A DNA stretch of 8,228 nucleotides from Bacteroidales bacterium UBA4459 (GTDB lineage Bacteria > Bacteroidota > Bacteroidia > Bacteroidales > F082): assembly GCA_002389465.1 (NCBI GenBank), contig DGOT01000059.1, forward strand, positions 1 to 8,228, in the 5' to 3' direction. Below the pieces are notes generated by a model that was given only the letters and a program-made list of their open reading frames with translations, did no database searches and was not told the DNA's origin. Below, piece after piece: positions 6,552-8,228 of the stretch (within the stretch, counting starts at the first letter, position 1; each line of letters starts with the position of its first letter). The position numbers and the translations under genes were made by a program.

Positions 6552-7460
6552 TTATTTTTTAATAAACGAGCCGCTGTTTACTATCCGATTTCCTTCGGTA
6601 ACCGTATATGCATACACACCCTGTGGAAACCCGGAAAGCGGCAAATTAATAATTTTATTTTGAAATTCTTTTTCCAGAAGAACCCTTCCTGCGGGATCAC
6701 TTAAGATCAATTGACGGCCCTTTGCAATTTCTACAGCTTCAAAACTTATATGAGTAGTGGCAGGGTTTGGAAAGACATGCAACGCAATGGGTTTTTCCCA
6801 CAGATTCAGTATTCCCGTATTCGTATGAATGGCCAGACTGTCAATAAGTAAATGCGAACCGACATGCGTCAGGTCCATCAGGCCTTCGTCTGTAGTCGAC
6901 ATAAAAAGCACATTAAACGTATCGGGTACGTGCCCGTTGATATATTTCATGTTCACCTCAAAAGGAGTCCACTCTTCAGCGTCATGAAGATACGTATACC
7001 CGTATCCGATGGTATCATATGCTTCGCCTTCCCTGTTGCGGAAATTATACATCAATATGGTTGCCGAATCGTTCCCTTCATTCTGGTATTTGTACATACC
7101 CGTGAGTTGTTGTACGTTTTGCTGCATAAAGTACCCGCCCGAGTAAGAAAAAGTCTGATTCATTACGTCAACGGCAAAGTCGGCAAAAGTAATGGCTCCC
7201 GGAACAAGAACCTGTGTGCCGAGTACATCAATAAGTTTGGTTTCCAGGCTGGCCGCGTAGGAACCGCTGTAGGCATCTGTACTCTGTTCAACGACATAAA
7301 TATTGGCAAGTAAGGTGTATTTGTTGGGCGTATTCCATGATTCGGGGCTGGGATAGCTGGCCTCATCATCCCATAGTTCGAAGTCGCTGTTGGGCAATGT
7401 TTGCGCGCTTATATGCATGGCAGCCCAAACCAAACACATAAGCAGAAGTAAGTTTTTCAT
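6552..7460 (-). CDS. T9SS type A cargo protein with PCMD-like N-terminal domain
   Basis: A 302-residue secreted protein. Residues 1-19 are a signal peptide (KNLLLLMCLVWAAMHISA, cleavage A|QT). Residues about 20-212 form one beta-rich domain with NSDFELWDD (24-32), the SGSYAASLET segment (65-74), GMYKYQNEGNDSA (121-133) and GSHLLIDSL (201-209). This order resembles the PCMD (putative carbohydrate metabolism) domain of Bacteroidota, related in shape to carbohydrate-binding beta-sandwiches. The fit is by eye, and no catalytic residues are identifiable. Residues about 226-302 are a T9SS type A sorting domain: LHVFPNPATTHISF (227-240), SDPAGRVLL (254-262), the LPLSGFPQGVYAYTV segment (273-287) and a lysine-rich end (FIKK). 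The protein should cross the outer membrane through T9SS and be released or anchored at the surface. It is the first gene of a leftward pair with the Omp85 barrel. The ATG at 7460 is preceded by A-rich sequence, not a Shine-Dalgarno. Confidence 0.87.
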   Translation of the reverse strand: MKNLLLLMCLVWAAMHISAQTLPNSDFELWDDEASYPSPESWNTPNKYTLLANIYVVEQSTDAYSGSYAASLETKLIDVLGTQVLVPGAITFADFAVDVMNQTFSYSGGYFMQQNVQQLTGMYKYQNEGNDSATILMYNFRNREGEAYDTIGYGYTYLHDAEEWTPFEVNMKYINGHVPDTFNVLFMSTTDEGLMDLTHVGSHLLIDSLAIHTNTGILNLWEKPIALHVFPNPATTHISFEAVEIAKGRQLILSDPAGRVLLEKEFQNKIINLPLSGFPQGVYAYTVTEGNRIVNSGSFIKK

Positions 7461-7561
7461 AATTTTTAACTTTTTGGGATTAAACTAAAATGCATCTTTG
7501 TCATCAGGTTGCTAATTTATGGTTTATATTCGTTATCTGAAAATATTTTTCTTACATCCTG
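7461..7561. promoter_or_regulatory. Divergent intergenic region (T9SS cargo / regulatory-like-domain protein)
   Basis: These 101 A/T-rich bases separate two divergent starts and must carry both promoters. I see no exact TAnnTTTG on either strand. The nearest rightward match is TATTTTTC at 7544-7551, five of six consensus bases, which would leave an almost leaderless message for the GTG start at 7562. Leftward, only poor partial matches such as TAGTTTAA occur. No strong inverted repeat or small gene was seen. Confidence 0.4.
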
Positions 7562-8212
7562 GTGAAACATTATTATAAATATGTTGCGTTCAGTATCATT
7601 CTTTTGTTGATGATAGTGAAAAATAAACAGGCCAGAAGCCAGCAGTTGCCTGATAGCATTACTGTGTTTACAGGTAAAATAGTGACAGCCGACAGTTTGA
7701 AACCTGTTGAAGACGCACATATTATTTCAAAATTCAATCACTGGGGAACGATAAGTAACGAAGAAGGGAAATTCAAAATGTATGTCAGTCACAACGATTC
7801 GTTACTAATCACCTCGGTTGGTTACCGTCCTGTGATTATGCAGATCCAGGACTCATTAATCAACGAAGATCATCCATACCCAATCCTGATGTATACCGAC
7901 ACAGTCAACATCAACGAGGTGATCATACGTGCTTTTTGGGACTACCAGACATTTAAACTGATTGTTTCGGAAATGGAGCCGGTCAGTCTCGATCAGTTTT
8001 ATCCTAATTACGAAGGAACGGGTTTGCTGTATAAGGAAGTTCATCCGGCTTCATTCAAAGGCCCTGTACAGGCATTGTACGATGTGTTAAATAAAGATGC
8101 CAGGCTGCAACGAAAACTGGTCAGGATCAGGAAAGAATATAATGAGTTGATGATCCAGATGGGCAGGCCCGAAGACACCATTCCCCCTAGGCCTGAGCAT
8201 ATGCTAAAGTAG
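7562..8212 (+). CDS. Exported carboxypeptidase-regulatory-like domain protein of unknown function
   Basis: A 216-residue protein with an N-terminal export signal: hydrophobic core YVAFSIILLLMIV (7-19), a basic stretch KNKQAR, and likely cleavage after ARS (26) before QQ. Residues about 35-122 form a carboxypeptidase D regulatory-like beta-sandwich: FTGKIVTADSLKPVEDAHII, then GTISNEEGKFKMYV, SLLITSVGYRPV and the closing strand VNINEVIIRA. In Bacteroidota this fold often precedes TonB-dependent receptors, but here it stands alone, without plug or barrel. A C-terminal tail follows (about 163-216) with a strongly charged, probably helical stretch LNKDARLQRKLVRIRKEYNE (176-195) and a proline-rich end. 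Standalone proteins of this type occur in Bacteroidota, with no known role. The start is GTG: an in-frame TGA lies at 7538-7540, no ATG or TTG lies between it and 7562, and the next in-frame ATG (codon 17) would destroy the signal peptide. It is divergent from the T9SS-cargo gene. Confidence 0.8.
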   Translation: MKHYYKYVAFSIILLLMIVKNKQARSQQLPDSITVFTGKIVTADSLKPVEDAHIISKFNHWGTISNEEGKFKMYVSHNDSLLITSVGYRPVIMQIQDSLINEDHPYPILMYTDTVNINEVIIRAFWDYQTFKLIVSEMEPVSLDQFYPNYEGTGLLYKEVHPASFKGPVQALYDVLNKDARLQRKLVRIRKEYNELMIQMGRPEDTIPPRPEHMLK

Positions 8213-8228
8213 CTACACTGACTTTGGC

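Noticed and set aside
6852..7313. Plus-strand open frame of 153 codons opposite the T9SS cargo gene
   Set aside because: The minus-strand frame has a signal peptide, PCMD-like domain and sorting domain; this frame has no such structure.
7544..7551. TATTTTTC as a promoter element for the gene at 7562
   Set aside because: It lacks the final G of the consensus and has no suitably spaced -33 element; too weak to list as a separate feature.

Overview
The window looks like chromosomal DNA of a Bacteroidota bacterium. Four of its proteins carry Sec signal peptides. One ends in a type IX secretion (T9SS) type A sorting domain, and another ends in an FlgD-like Ig domain of the kind found on Bacteroidota surface proteins. 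No start codon has a Shine-Dalgarno sequence; the starts are instead preceded by A/T-rich DNA. One intergenic region holds a Bacteroidota-type TAnnTTTG promoter element. A free-living member of class Bacteroidia, perhaps Marinilabiliales, would fit, but the lineage is a guess from overall protein character.

Layout from left to right. (1) Minus strand, 1-1087: the N-terminus of ribF (flavokinase/FAD synthetase, cut by the window edge) lies directly downstream of asd (aspartate-semialdehyde dehydrogenase). Stop and start share one base (TAATG), so these two housekeeping genes are probably translationally coupled. (2) Plus strand, 1142-5114: a large secreted multidomain protein (two Ig-like + lamin-tail modules, FlgD-like C-terminus), then 34 bases later a DUF819-family polytopic membrane protein. 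(3) Minus strand, 7460-5148: a two-gene cluster with an 18-base gap. The first gene encodes a T9SS cargo with a PCMD-like N-terminal domain, the second a POTRA-less Omp85-type outer membrane barrel. (4) Plus strand, 7562-8212: a small exported protein with a carboxypeptidase-regulatory-like beta-sandwich, starting at GTG.

The cytoplasmic genes (asd, ribF) are well understood. The rest concerns the cell envelope: surface or extracellular proteins, an outer membrane barrel, an inner membrane transporter-like protein and a small periplasmic or surface beta-sandwich protein. None has an assigned physiological role. The arrangement most worth following is the secreted-protein/Omp85-barrel pair. 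I saw no RNA genes, mobile elements, CRISPR arrays, defence systems or signs of recent transfer. Coding density is high and no gene-free stretch exceeds about 100 bases, so a completely new system is not evident here.
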